NCBI RefSeq assembly: GCF_031877795.1
Contig: NC_133971.1
Span: 9,277,973-9,341,972 of the forward strand
Length of the DNA stretch: 64,000 bases
Reading direction: 5' to 3'
Source of the DNA: Strix aluco
Lineage: Eukaryota; Chordata; Aves; Strigiformes; Strigidae
In this document: positions 25,401-36,839 of the stretch, in pieces
How the letters are laid out: every line of letters starts with the position of its first letter
How positions within the stretch are numbered: position 1 is the first letter of the stretch
Translations under genes and position numbers: made by a program
The notes under the pieces: generated by a model
Seen by the model: only the letters and a program-made list of their open reading frames with translations
Databases searched by the model: none
What the model was told of the DNA's origin: nothing

Positions 25401-28400
25401 GCCTGGGCTAGTCTAACAGAAACACAAATCCATCAGAAAGAAGCACTGCAAACACTATGATTTGCAGACAAGCTTCTACTTGTATCACTCCAGTACATGT
25501 TTAACTTTGAATGCTTCTGAATCATAAAACTTTGAGGATTCTTTGCTTTTTTGAACAAGTAACCCACAGACTACACAGGGGAAATAAGCACGTGTGAAGG
25601 GAGAGCAATCCTGTGCCTCCAAAAAGAGGGAGCCAACGTGCATGGCTCTGAAAATAAGGAAAAATTGTAATAGTTCTTCTGTTTGCCAGTACAAGCCATG
25701 ACTGACGTAACTGCACATCAGAACATTTTTTTGACTGATGGAGCATCCTGGCCCAGCACTGGTTATTTCCACTGTCAGGTGCTGGGATCGCAACACATAA
25801 TTCAACTCCAGTATTATTTTTTCTTCTAACACATCAACATACCAACTTCCACCACACTGGGCTGTCCTCAACACTGTGCCTGTGAGACCTAAGTTGTATG
25901 AACATTTCCACAGGTAGCAGCATGGCCTTAAAAGCCTCCCTGGCCCAGTGCTGATCTGTTGTCCTTACTAGCGCCTTACCTCCACTCCCTCACCACCTAC
26001 CCAGCTGCCAGTAAGCCACAACTAGACCATGGCCACACCACGGACAGAAGCGCTTGCAAAATTTGTAACAAGTCCGCACAAAGGGTTGGTATTACTACCA
26101 CCACCGGCACTGCCTCTGTCGGGCTTATATTGATCACTTTTTCCTGTACTCTTCTGCCTTCTTCAGTATCTCTTGTATTTTGATTACAGCTGTACATCTG
26201 TGCTCTGCTGAGATACTCTAATAATAAACCAGGATGGCACAATTTGTCTTTTGGTGAGCTCATAAATCATTAAACTCCCTCAAGTGATCCAACACACAAG
26301 TGTAACAGCTACTTGTTTTCCAGTAGCTGCTCTCCCACTCCTGCAGGGAAGGGCAGGACAAAACCAGACCCCTCTGGTTTGTGTGTTTCTGACCCATTCA
26401 GAGAAAATAGCCCCAGAGGGGAATTCTGAGAGTAGAGATCACATTACCCCATTAAGAAAACACCACCCCATGCCTACCATTCATTTAGCTGAAGACTGAC
26501 AATCCGCTGCTTGCACTTTTGAAGAGTTGCTTGTTGCTAACTCAAACCTGTATCTTTTAACTGCAGGTCACCACTGGAACAGAGATTGTGTCACCACAGT
26601 AAGTCACTGTTTAATTTCATTCTCTTTTTGTCCCGTGTCGTGTCATCCCGTCCCCCGCCCCCCCCCCCCCCGCCAATGTCAATGCCCAATTGCCCAATGC
26701 CCAATTCTCCATTATGTTTGTAGCAGACCTTCAGATTGCCCCATCCTGGTGTATCACAACGGGATAGCAGTTCACATTTTTCAAAGACAGTTTTGCCAGA
26801 GGCTATGATGTCACATTTTTACTACATAATTTTACATCAGACACGCACATCCTATTCTCTGAAAAATACTCTTGGAACAATAACCGATTTTGTGCTGTAA
26901 GACCAGAATTTCTGGTTCAGAAATTTCATTTTTCAACATAAAGAGCACTAAAAATCAACCTCTAATAAAAGAATTGGGATTATAGTGAAAGCAACTGATC
27001 ACACACTCTTTTTAATCTTCTCTAGGAAGAAAAAGGCTCAGCAAGTGGGCATGCTCGGAAGATGACGACTGCCCTATCTGTGTTATGGCAGATAAGATGT
27101 CAGGGCGAAGTAATTAAAAATAAAAATACTAGACCGTGTGAAACAGTCCTGATCAGCAGATTTTTCCATCCACTGCATAAACCAGATGGGATGTGAGGAT
27201 CCATACAACATTGCACAGAAAGAGAGCAAAGATAAGATGATAAAGGTAGTAAAACAAAATCCATGACAAAATGAAACACCTGCTAGCAGATGGTTGCAGA
27301 TGGTTAGGATCCCAACCAAAAAAATAAGCATGTTCAAATTATGTTCAGAGGAGTACTTTCAAACAAAGCCTGTGCTAAATTTTGCATGAGGAGGCAGCAC
27401 ACATGCTGAGGCTCTAGGACTCAAGGCTTCATTTTCCATGTCACTGACAAGAACAAGGGCCTTGCTGAAATAAATTTACAAGCTCAAGTGCACCATACAT
27501 ATCTGAGAACGTTCAGAGAAATGTGTCTTTTCCTTACAACTTTACGTAGATTATCCCGAGCCATCACATGCTCAGCACAGCACAGCAAGGAGCAGATCAA
27601 CCCTGCACCTTTCCCCGTCCCGCTGCCGTGGGGCTTTGCTCTGCCTGGCTCCCAGGAGCAACAGCTCAGCTCCCGCAACACCTCTGGTAGCCCCTGTGCC
27701 TACCCAGGCACACTTATTTATTACATATTATGTTACACACACATTATTACATTTATTTAAGCAGCTATATCACTTTAGGTGCTTTTATTAAGAGTGATGT
27801 TTCTATAAGTCTTTATGTATGATGCTTTCTCTTATTTATAACGTCAGTAATTAAAACTTAGCTGCAATCTACATTGAGTGCAAGCCAAACACACTGGCCT
27901 CAGTGCAAAGAAACAACACTTTATTGAAAATGCTTCTTCTTTTCTTCAGAAGTCCAGAAAAGCAGAGAAGGTGCAAAGCACTACTAGATACTTTAAAAAT
28001 GCATTTCATTTTTCAGTAAAATGATTCAGTAAGTATAATTCTCTCGTGACATACTGAACCAGTCATAGTGTACTTCATTATTTTAGACTCAGTATGAAGA
28101 AGGAGAGGCTGTGCCTGTCAAAACCTGGTTTGAAGGAGGGTTTGAGGGTTTGCTGCTCTGCCAAACGCTTGGGGATGGATGCCTGCCCTGGCCCACAGCT
28201 GAAAGTTAAAAATCTTTCCTTTCATGTTATAAAGGATTAGCAGCGTTTGGATGCAGAGAAACTGTTTTTAGAGTGATGACTGCAGAGCTCCGAGTCATGA
28301 ATTAAAATATAAAAATTAGATTCCTAAAAGATAAGTCTTAGCCCTTCCTCTGGAGGGAGTGGAAAAAAAAAAAAAACAAAACAAAACCAACAAACAAGCC

Positions 28401-28521
28401 AACCAGAGAAGGAGGAAGTCAGACAATACCAAGGGTTTTTTCCCAGAGAGAACACAATCCTGAGAGAACAAGATGTTTGTACTGTCAGAATAAAAATCCA
28501 AAAGGAAACAAAATAGTTTAC
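22486..28521. other. Non-coding stretch with unassigned open frames
   Basis: No gene is recognised across 6 kb. A minus-strand frame at 25485-25874 (129 codons) has protein-like composition but no domain I know and no clear splice sites. A poly-C tract lies at about 26650-26671. A C-rich, G-poor run of short tandem CCAATTG/CCCAATTG-like words follows it (26680-26710). Confidence 0.5.
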
Positions 28522-28615
28522 CTTTCCCTTTGAGAAGTTTCTTTGGAGTCAAGATCTGCTCATTTTCTCTCCCAAGCGTGAAACGTCTCTTCCATTTAAG
28601 ACTGTTTTCAAAATA
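28522..28615 (-). other. Possible minus-strand exon, gene unknown
   Basis: A 94-bp segment is bounded on the minus strand by a pyrimidine-rich acceptor ending in CAG and a GTAAAC donor. It is open in one frame and reads YFENSLKWKRRF, later ENEQILTPKKLLKGK. The composition looks coding, with basic and hydrophobic residues in PH-domain-like spacing, but I cannot assign it to APP, LSM5 or any other family. It lies between the APP and LSM5 fragments on the same strand. Confidence 0.3.
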
Positions 28616-30326
28616 CTGAGCGAAGTAGAAGTTAAGTGCACACACTGGAACATGTACAGAATCTTATTCAAAAAAACCCCAACACAATCATACCACACTG
28701 GCTAGAAATCCTTTAAGTGTTTTGATGAAAAGGGGACTTATTTCTAGCAATTAAAGTGTTTGTGGCCAAAACCAACAAATGATGTTCTAATCAAATGTAT
28801 GTTTAAAAAAAATTTTTTTTTTAATTGATGTATTAAAAAAAGCTGGAGAAGGAAACAAGGACAGAAATGGAAACCCATTCAGGGAGTCAATGGATAGACT
28901 GTCACCACGCAATCTAAACATGACAACTGCAGATCATATATTCAGAACAAGCGAGTCAAAAGTCACACACGCCCTGACAGAGGAGAGGGCGTCCTTCTCC
29001 TCTGTCACAGCAAGAAGCTCTCACAAGAAGTGATTTGAGCTAAGACCCAGCTAGCAGAAGGCAGCTTTTCTGTCAGACAAAGCAAGGCAACAAAAGGATC
29101 TAGTACAGCAACCTCCTTGTTAATCCTGACCACCTTCCTCAACTCTTCTTTCTTCTTCTGGTGACGGGAAGGCAAAGCATGTCCTGTCCCTGTGAAGCCG
29201 TGCTGTCCCCTGCCTGTCCCTGTGGGAACAGCAGGCACCTGGGATTCCTCTTCAAAGCCATTTACACACAGGAATCAGTTGAGCAGTGTATTGTGGAAGC
29301 ATAAGCTGCAGCGGACATGACTTAGAATCAGTTATTTTTTGCCCATCATGACAAAATAAAACCAGCAATTCCTTACTTTACAGAAGTTGTCCCAAACAGT
29401 CTCTCCCAATTTCTCTCAAGTTTTTATATCACAGAGAATTGATGCAGCCAAAGAGAGTGTCGACTCTAAAAGGACAATGCTGCACTCCACAGGCAGGCAT
29501 GGGCAGCGCACGATGTCAGTGCCCGCAGCACCACTCGGTGGTGAAAGCGAGCGGAGTCACTGCTGACACCAAGGAGAAGTTTAACACCAGCCTTTTCTTT
29601 AGTTTGGGTTTTTGGCGTTTTACTCCCTGCACATGAGTAGGTCTGGTCTGCCTGTCCTTGTTTGCCAAATACCATTACAGTGCCTTTACTGTGAGAAAAC
29701 GTATCGACCAGGCAAAAGAAGTCCAAGGGAGCTGAACCTCAAGGCCAGCAGAACCAAAGGCTGCTGAGTACCAAACAGAAGCTTTCAGAACTCTTCAGCG
29801 CTCTACCCCCTGGTTTCTGGTGACACAGCCTGAAGCAGTGTTTAAACAAATGATCCATCTTAGCACCTGCCCCTGCTCTGAAGAACAGCAATCTCTTGCC
29901 TCATGACCCGTATTTTACATAGACTTGGGCCATAAACAAATGCAACAGATGGAGAAAAACTGAAGACTGACAGCAACTGAAACAGAACTATTACTTTTCC
30001 ATCAACCAGTTAGAAAAATAACTTCTGCGCTTACATAACGGAACACAGGAACTAACAAAAAGAAGGCCTTCTGTTCAGAACAGATCAGTGTGTCTTCACA
30101 AGAAAGTGATTTCAACGATTTCAACTTAACAAAGTCAGCGTTATCATTAGCAATGCACCTTTCCTGAAGAGGAAATCCTTGTCTTTTACCAAATGTCAAC
30201 TGCAAGAGTGTGTAAACAAAACAAATAAACAAACAACCCACACCAAAGCCCACCCACACCCCAAGAGCTCTACTTACATTATACTTATATATATGACACA
30301 ACTTCATAGATGACAACTGCATCAAT

Positions 30327-31970
30327 TTATACTTCAGGTCCTTCTCCTCCTGCAATCAGCTAGAAAAGAATAAGATAGTTTTGTGTTAGTGCCATGGACT
30401 TGAGTTTTACAAACCCATGTGTGACAGTTCTTGCTTTACAACGTTTTAGCAGATGGAGACTTCATGGTAGATCACAAAAGTGGTTTTTAGATTCAGTATT
30501 ATCTTCCTCTCCCAACAGAAGAAGTCAGTTACCGTCAGAGAAGAACATGCCAAAAAGAATCTCACAAAGAATGTTTAACAAAACACAAAGGAGTTCCTAG
30601 GTAACACACATCCTGGTTTTTGTCTGTGCTATTCACCTCAAGGAGATGATTCTGTCTAGAAACACTACAGCTTGTTTTTAAAAGGACAAAGAAGACGCTT
30701 CCTTTCACGAAAAATTTCTCCAGTTGCTGATTCTTCCCCAGACTCTCACTACACTGGGAAGTTGGTTTCCTCTTTCCAACTTCTACTGGTAAGCAGGGCC
30801 CAAAACCTAAGAAAGAGTCTGAACCCCTCTACAGGCAGCAGGGAGTAAGTCAGCAGCCCTCTGCAGTCTCTATGTCTTGCCGAAAATTTGCACTCTAAGA
30901 ATCACCAGCTTCTGCTTCAAGGGCAGCATACCACCAGCTTCACTGGACGGTAGCAATTTTACCCCATACAAGAAGTCAGAACATGCACTGCCCTTCAAGG
31001 ATGCAGCACAATAATTTCTAAGCCTTTTTCTGCTTTGGTTCAGTCAAGACAACACTTGTTCAGACACAGCGAGGAGGTGCAAGGTAGCTAAGACAGCAAA
31101 ATGATTACTCCCCATTCACACAGAGCCAACTTTGACTCAAGTCAGTCTTCCTCTTCTGTCCCCACAAAATTCGGAATGCCCTTCTGTAGGAAGGCCAGAC
31201 TTTGCAGCCATCCATGCAGATGAGCAAAAAACCACCATGGGTCTGCTTTTGTGGTATTCAGGAAGTTGCAGAAGGCAGCTTAGGGATGCTTAATCACAGT
31301 ATTTCGTGACTCATCTGCAGACATCAGCGCATGATAAACTGAAAGTCACAGTGCTTCTGGCTTGCTATAATCCAACAGACTTCCAGGGTTTTTTTCAGAG
31401 CACATAAAGGTACAGCTCTCCGGGCACCACAGGGTATCACAATCGCCAAATGACTCGATGAGCTTCTAAGCATCCAAACTGCTGCAAACGCATTTATACA
31501 GACAATAATGGATTAAATGTAGATGTATTCCACCTGCATGTGTATGCACGCAAACACTCATGAGTTAAAAGCCACTGTATGAATCAGCCTACAGAGTGGG
31601 TAACAAAGCCAGTGATTCCCATACACACCTGAAGGCCAGGGAAACATTCACCAAAATAAAATTAGGGCCACGCTCTTTTCATTTTACATTTTTTAAACTG
31701 TAACACATACCAGGTAAGGCAATAAGATCACTTTTCCAGCATTGTTCATACACACATACGCCCCGGAAGCTACTTGAAAGTACCTCATGTAATGGAACTG
31801 TCTGGAAAGCTCAGCTTAAAGTAGCTGAATTCAATTACTGATCAACTTACACGTACAGAAAATAAATGCCTGCAGCCTTTTAACAACAATGACTTACCAC
31901 GGTTACGTTATTTCCGTTCAGCAAAGTCTGGTCCAGCTTTGTGATTCTTCTGCCCTCAGGTGTAATCTCA
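30327..31970 (-). pseudogene. LSM5: LSM5 gene fragment: last two coding exons
   Basis: Two minus-strand exons match the C-terminal half of LSM5, a subunit of the Lsm1-7 and Lsm2-8 rings that bind mRNA decay intermediates and U6 snRNA. Exon 31898-31970 (73 bp) encodes EITPEGRRITKLDQTLLNGN then NVTV before a GTAAGT donor. Exon 30327-30359 follows a TTTTCTAG acceptor and encodes LIAGGEGPEV and a TAA stop. In other vertebrates this stretch is nearly invariant (human: DQILLNGNNITM, then LVPGGEGPEV), so five changes in 34 residues are unusual. I do not find the Sm1-motif exons upstream. A four-codon candidate first exon (ATG at 34862, donor at 34851, in CpG-richer sequence) encodes MGEN against MAAN, which is too short to be decisive. 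Best read as a partial, decaying DNA-level copy; a divergent functional paralogue is possible. Confidence 0.8.
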
Positions 31971-34900
31971 CTGAAGCAGCATTAGAAAAAAGTAAGTAAG
32001 AACACAAAAGCAGGGACAGCGAGTCCAGTTTTGATTACAGAACTGACCTAAATCTCTGCATTAAGATGGCAGTTGTTGGAACTAACAAATAAATTAGCTA
32101 CACTGCTGCATAATCCTGATAAATTGACCCCCTGGGCAAAGAAAACTGCCCGGCAACTAAAAACATCCATTGTAGTTTTCTGCTCAGTACATAAAGATAC
32201 AGATTCACCCTCTAAGTCTGTCAATTTCTTGAATACCACCAATGCTCAAAACAGGTTTTGAGTAGCAACAGAGCATGACAAAGTAATAAATACTTATCCT
32301 TAAGTCTGCAAACTTTTAAAATCTTTGCTTGGGCCTCAAGGAAATGGAAAAGTAAACAAACTCCTCGAAAGTTCCACAACCCAGGCAAAATTAAGGCTGC
32401 AAATTAGGAATCTGATTACAAGTATAAATCATGCACCAGCTACTCTATGACATGGCTGTCCTGCATAGATCACCCTCTAGAGTTTAAGTCCAAGGTTTAA
32501 ACTATTCAGCTGGCAAGTATTCCTAAAATACAAACCCACTTTGCTTATAGATCTTACACAGTACTGTTCCTCAGGCCACCAAACATTAAACAGCAACAAG
32601 ATGCAGAAATAACCATTAGAATTCTGCAATGCCTTCTAACGCCACATCTGAAAATCCAGTTTCAAGGAAAATAAGGCCCGGAGTTTTAAAGGCAAAATGT
32701 TTGTTTTCATTTCATACTGAACAGTAACTTTATCTGTAAAATCAAAATATCAGAATAATACAACTGATCCCTACAAAAAGGTTCTAGTCAGTGCACTCAA
32801 ACCTCTCAAAAGCAATGTGGGAATTAAGCCAAAGCATAAAGCCGACAGCCTTAAACATTCCCACCAAAGGAGACTGACAAAGCCATCAAATCCTAGAAGC
32901 ATTCCAACAATTTATCCCTCTTCATCACAATAGGAATGCGTGAACCTGTGCATTTCCCCACGAGTTCTGTAAATAAACCAAAGGTACAAGAGACTGTCTT
33001 ACAGAACGCACATTTTCCCAAACAAAAGCCCTAACGCTGCGATGGCAGAGCAGTAATTGCCACAGACACTGGTAAAAACACAGAAACAAGGCGGGGGGCA
33101 GGGGGAGACACATACCTGGTGCCAGGTTTATTGTACGGGATGTCCCACTGGGGCTCACGGATGGGTCAGCAGCAGAGGGTGTCACCAATTTCCAGAGCTG
33201 TGGTTGCCCTGACCAAGTATCAGACTCAGCCACAAGCACCGTAGTAGCATAAAAGAGACAATCCCTGACCCAGAATAATCATGAACTGTGTTATCAGCAT
33301 GAACTCAGATGAAGACTCAGTTTTCTCCATGAACTACTTTATCCTTAAGGATCACAAAAATTGAGCAGACCAACTTCAGACAACAGGCCAAGGCTAGAAA
33401 GGGACACACTAAAACAGTCAGATAGATCCTGGCTGTAGCGATGGAATAAACAAGTCAGACAGAAGCATAACGCATCTGCCATTTACTTTCCAGAAATCCT
33501 CAACAACAGACAATTATTCCACTAACCAAGGGCTTTTCTACACAATAACCTCTGCAGCCTGGGGCAATGCAGCCGTGCATTCGAGTACATGCACACCCAG
33601 TGTGCGCAGGCTTGCAGCTGAAACCTTCCCATACTTCTCTCTTCATTGCTGCTGAAACATTTTGACTCCCCAACCCTACTCTCTGGTTCTGCAATAATTC
33701 CCCATACAGTCAAACTACAGTTTCAGGCACATCCCATCGCCTGCCCAGGATGGAATCCCCAGAGTGCGACTGTTCCCAATTCCATTTTTCCCGTAGGAAA
33801 CAATGGGATAGAGAGGAATGTGTGCAGGTGCCTCAGCAATGCACACAGCCGAACCACACAGGAACAGCTGGTGTGATGTGGAAGATGGTGAGACAGAAGT
33901 GAGACCTCTGGGGTTGTCAGCTGCCAGTTCAACACCTGGTAATGACAGAAGTAGTAGAGGAAATTCTAACTGCTTTTAATATACCAAGAAACAACTGCTA
34001 CTTGCCTGAGCTTTAGAGTGGAAAATCCCTTTGTAACACAAAATTAATCTTCATGATGTCCTGGTGACCCCGTGTGACCCATCTTCAAACAAATCACCAT
34101 TCTGAAACCTCTCAGCTGCTTCTCCTGTGACACTGAACACCTGACAACTCTTTCACTGCCAGTGGTCCTGCTGCCTCTCCTGATCCATCACATTTTCATC
34201 ACCACCTTCAGATGCCTGCTGCTCACCATGGTCAGTGAAGGATGAAGGAAAACAGGACCATGACAGCAGTAACCAGGGTAGGGTATTAAATAACTGACAG
34301 CAGAGCTCTGAAACACAAGGGACAGACAGCAAGGCATTACTGTGCACAAGCTTTCACAGTGCAGACGCAGTATAGACAGGGTAAGAATCTGCTCCCCAGC
34401 TCTGGAAAACCCAATCCCCTCAGCAGCAGCACTACTGACACCTGCAAGCTTCCTTCCTTAAGTTCTAAGGACAGAGGAGCATCACCTGGATCCAGATGCA
34501 GCCCACCTCTGACTACTGCCATTCTGAGGTGTTGCATTTTTCATATCGATCAGCAAGAACTTATAAAGCAAGATTTCAGTTAACTGTCCTAAAACCTAAA
34601 TCCCCAACAGGAATTGCCTCAAAAGGTCGATCAGAGACGAGCCGGCTCCACCTGCTGCATCACCTCCCCTGACTACCACTCACAAAGCTCAAGACCTCCC
34701 CAGCCTGTCCCAGCCAGCGCCCCAGGAAGGTGCTGTCAGACCTCTCCGCTCCCCTGACAGCCCCCCAGCCAGCTCCCCGGCACAGGGCACACGCCGGCTG
34801 CAGGCCGCCAGCCAGCCTTAGGGACAGGGAGTCACTCCAGGAAAACTCACGTTTTCCCCCATGACCAGGTTCTGCTCCGAGCCCGAGCTACCGCCGCGAG

Positions 34901-36670
34901 CCCACAGCACCCTGCCTCTCCGCAGCACCCGAGGGGTGCAAACCCTGACCCAGAGCAGACACCAGCCCTGTCCCACTTGCTTCACACGGCATCCCTGCAG
35001 CCACAGGCACCTCCTGAAAGGAGGGAACCTGCGAGAGCAGTTTTTAAATGTGTTTTCACGAAGACCAGGCAATTACAGAAAACAGATTTCACAGGGAAAA
35101 AACCAGAGAAAAGGAGGAGGAGGAAGTCGGTCTGCCTGGCTACATGAAATTGGGATGAGAACAAGCAGAGATGCAGGGCAGAGCAGAACTGAACAGGAGC
35201 TTGAAAGCGACGGGAAGAAAAAACAGGCAAGATGAACTACACCGGTGTTCTGGACAGGAGCCTGGTTTTGTTTAAATCTTGATTAATTCTTCCTTATCAA
35301 TTATTCTCATGATTAATTCTATTTCCACACAGGCATTTTGTCAACATTTAAGAAGATGCACAGGAGACCCCAGGAGAAGCCCCAACACTCACCTAGGAAC
35401 GAGGTGACGATCTGCAGACCGACAGCACATCGGGCGGGACAAGCTTGCAAAGAAGAACGGTGGCAACCAGTTACATCACGTTTACAGCAATCCACAGGCA
35501 CATGCAGTGAAAAGCGACTATTTAATGCAGAGCTGGTGCAGAGCAGAGAGGTGGAGGTGAAGGAGCAGCTGACCGGGGGAGGCTGAAGCAGTGCCACCCA
35601 CGGCAGGAGCTCTGCCGGCTGTTTGCAGTCTCAGAGCAAGTGGTGCTGCCGGATTTCGCAACCAGAAGCACTCCCAGGATCCCAGCACACAGAAACTTGT
35701 CCTTTAATTACTTTTCAATTACTTCTTGTACCTTCATTGTGTGAGACTTCTGCTCTGCCTGCAGATGTCAAGAGATTCTTTTCTGAAAGCAGAGCAGGGT
35801 CGTTCCAACTTGAAACAAAACAGGATTTGTCTTTTGGGAAAGGTGCAAATTAGAAGCTCAGCACAGAAACTGAGCTTTGTCCAGAAAGCCAGAGGAGCAG
35901 CAGGGCTCTGCGAAGGGGCTGGGCTCCAGCACACACCCCTGCTCACCCCCCCGCCCCCCATCTCTCCCAGCACCTCAGAGCTGGGAAAAACTGTCCCACA
36001 GCCAGAAGGCAAGAGCCCGCCTGGGCCAGCTCTCGCCCTCGGGCTTAATGCCGGTTTCTGATCAGCACCTCTTGGCTCTGGTGACTGGCACCCTCTGAAG
36101 CACCACTCTGAGGTGTTTCATCAGATTGAACCCACCCAACCCAAATCACCACAGAGAGCAGAAAATATTAAATGCGTCACTTCTTTCACACTTGAAGTAA
36201 AAATAAAGGACTAAAATTCACTTTCCCTGGGGTAACCTGACAGATAAACCCCGCAGACACAACAGACCCTTACAGACAGCAAAGACCCAACAAGTGCAAG
36301 GTAAAAGGACAAGCACAGTCATACATCAGAACGTCTGAACAGCCCAAATTCTGACAACAAACCATTTTTTAAAAAAAAACCAGAACCATGAAAAAATTTG
36401 GGTTTTTAGACCAAAGCTTCCCCTTCCCCGGCGATCCCACCACCCCCTCCAGGGAAATCGGCCCCAGCCCCTGCACTCACCCACTGCTAGGCCGGAGCCA
36501 CCACCACTGGTGCTGGTGCTGCTGGTGCTGGTGCTGCTGGTGCTGGTGCTGGTGCCACCTTTGAAGGAGAAAAATTCATTCAGCCATCCAGAACAAAGCG
36601 AGTGTTTTAAAAGGAGGAATTCCCACTTGCTGGGTGAACCAAACTCTCTTCCTGGAACATCCCTCAGTGC
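31971..36670. other. Upstream region of the LSM5 copy, partly CpG-rich
   Basis: No complete gene is recognised. At 33116-33230 a minus-strand open segment ends at a GTATGT donor and includes SGQPQLWKLV; the acceptor is weak, and the family is unknown. From about 34620 to 35000 the sequence is richer in GC and CpG and could be the remains of the LSM5 promoter. Further minus-strand donor-like sites lie at about 35396 and 36480. None of these can be tied to a protein. Confidence 0.4.
36502..36555 (+). repeat. (GGTGCT)n short tandem repeat
   Basis: About nine imperfect units of GGTGCT/GGTGCTGCT directly read from the sequence, in the GC-rich stretch just left of the 19-bp direct repeat. Confidence 0.9.
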
Positions 36671-36689
36671 AGACCACAGAGAGCTGGAG
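36671..36689 (+). repeat. 19-bp direct repeat, left copy
   Basis: The 19-mer AGACCACAGAGAGCTGGAG occurs here and again at 48447-48465 in the same orientation. The two copies bracket the whole minisatellite/RhoGAP block. The left copy lies in ordinary sequence about 150 bp before the G-rich minisatellite begins. Confidence 0.9.
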
Positions 36690-36839
36690 GACCTCCTGCC
36701 TAGGCCGCCTCACTGCAGACCATAAGCCCTCGCAGACTGTCAGCAGGAAGTAGGCCCTGTGGGGGCCAGGGGGACCCCCGGGGGGGCTCCAGCACGTTGT
36801 CCCTCCACAGCACCTGCCCACACTCCTGCCTGTGCCGTG

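Noticed and set aside
28981-29240. Minus-strand frame 29005-29238 as an exon
   Set aside because: It has no convincing donor or acceptor pair and no protein I recognise.
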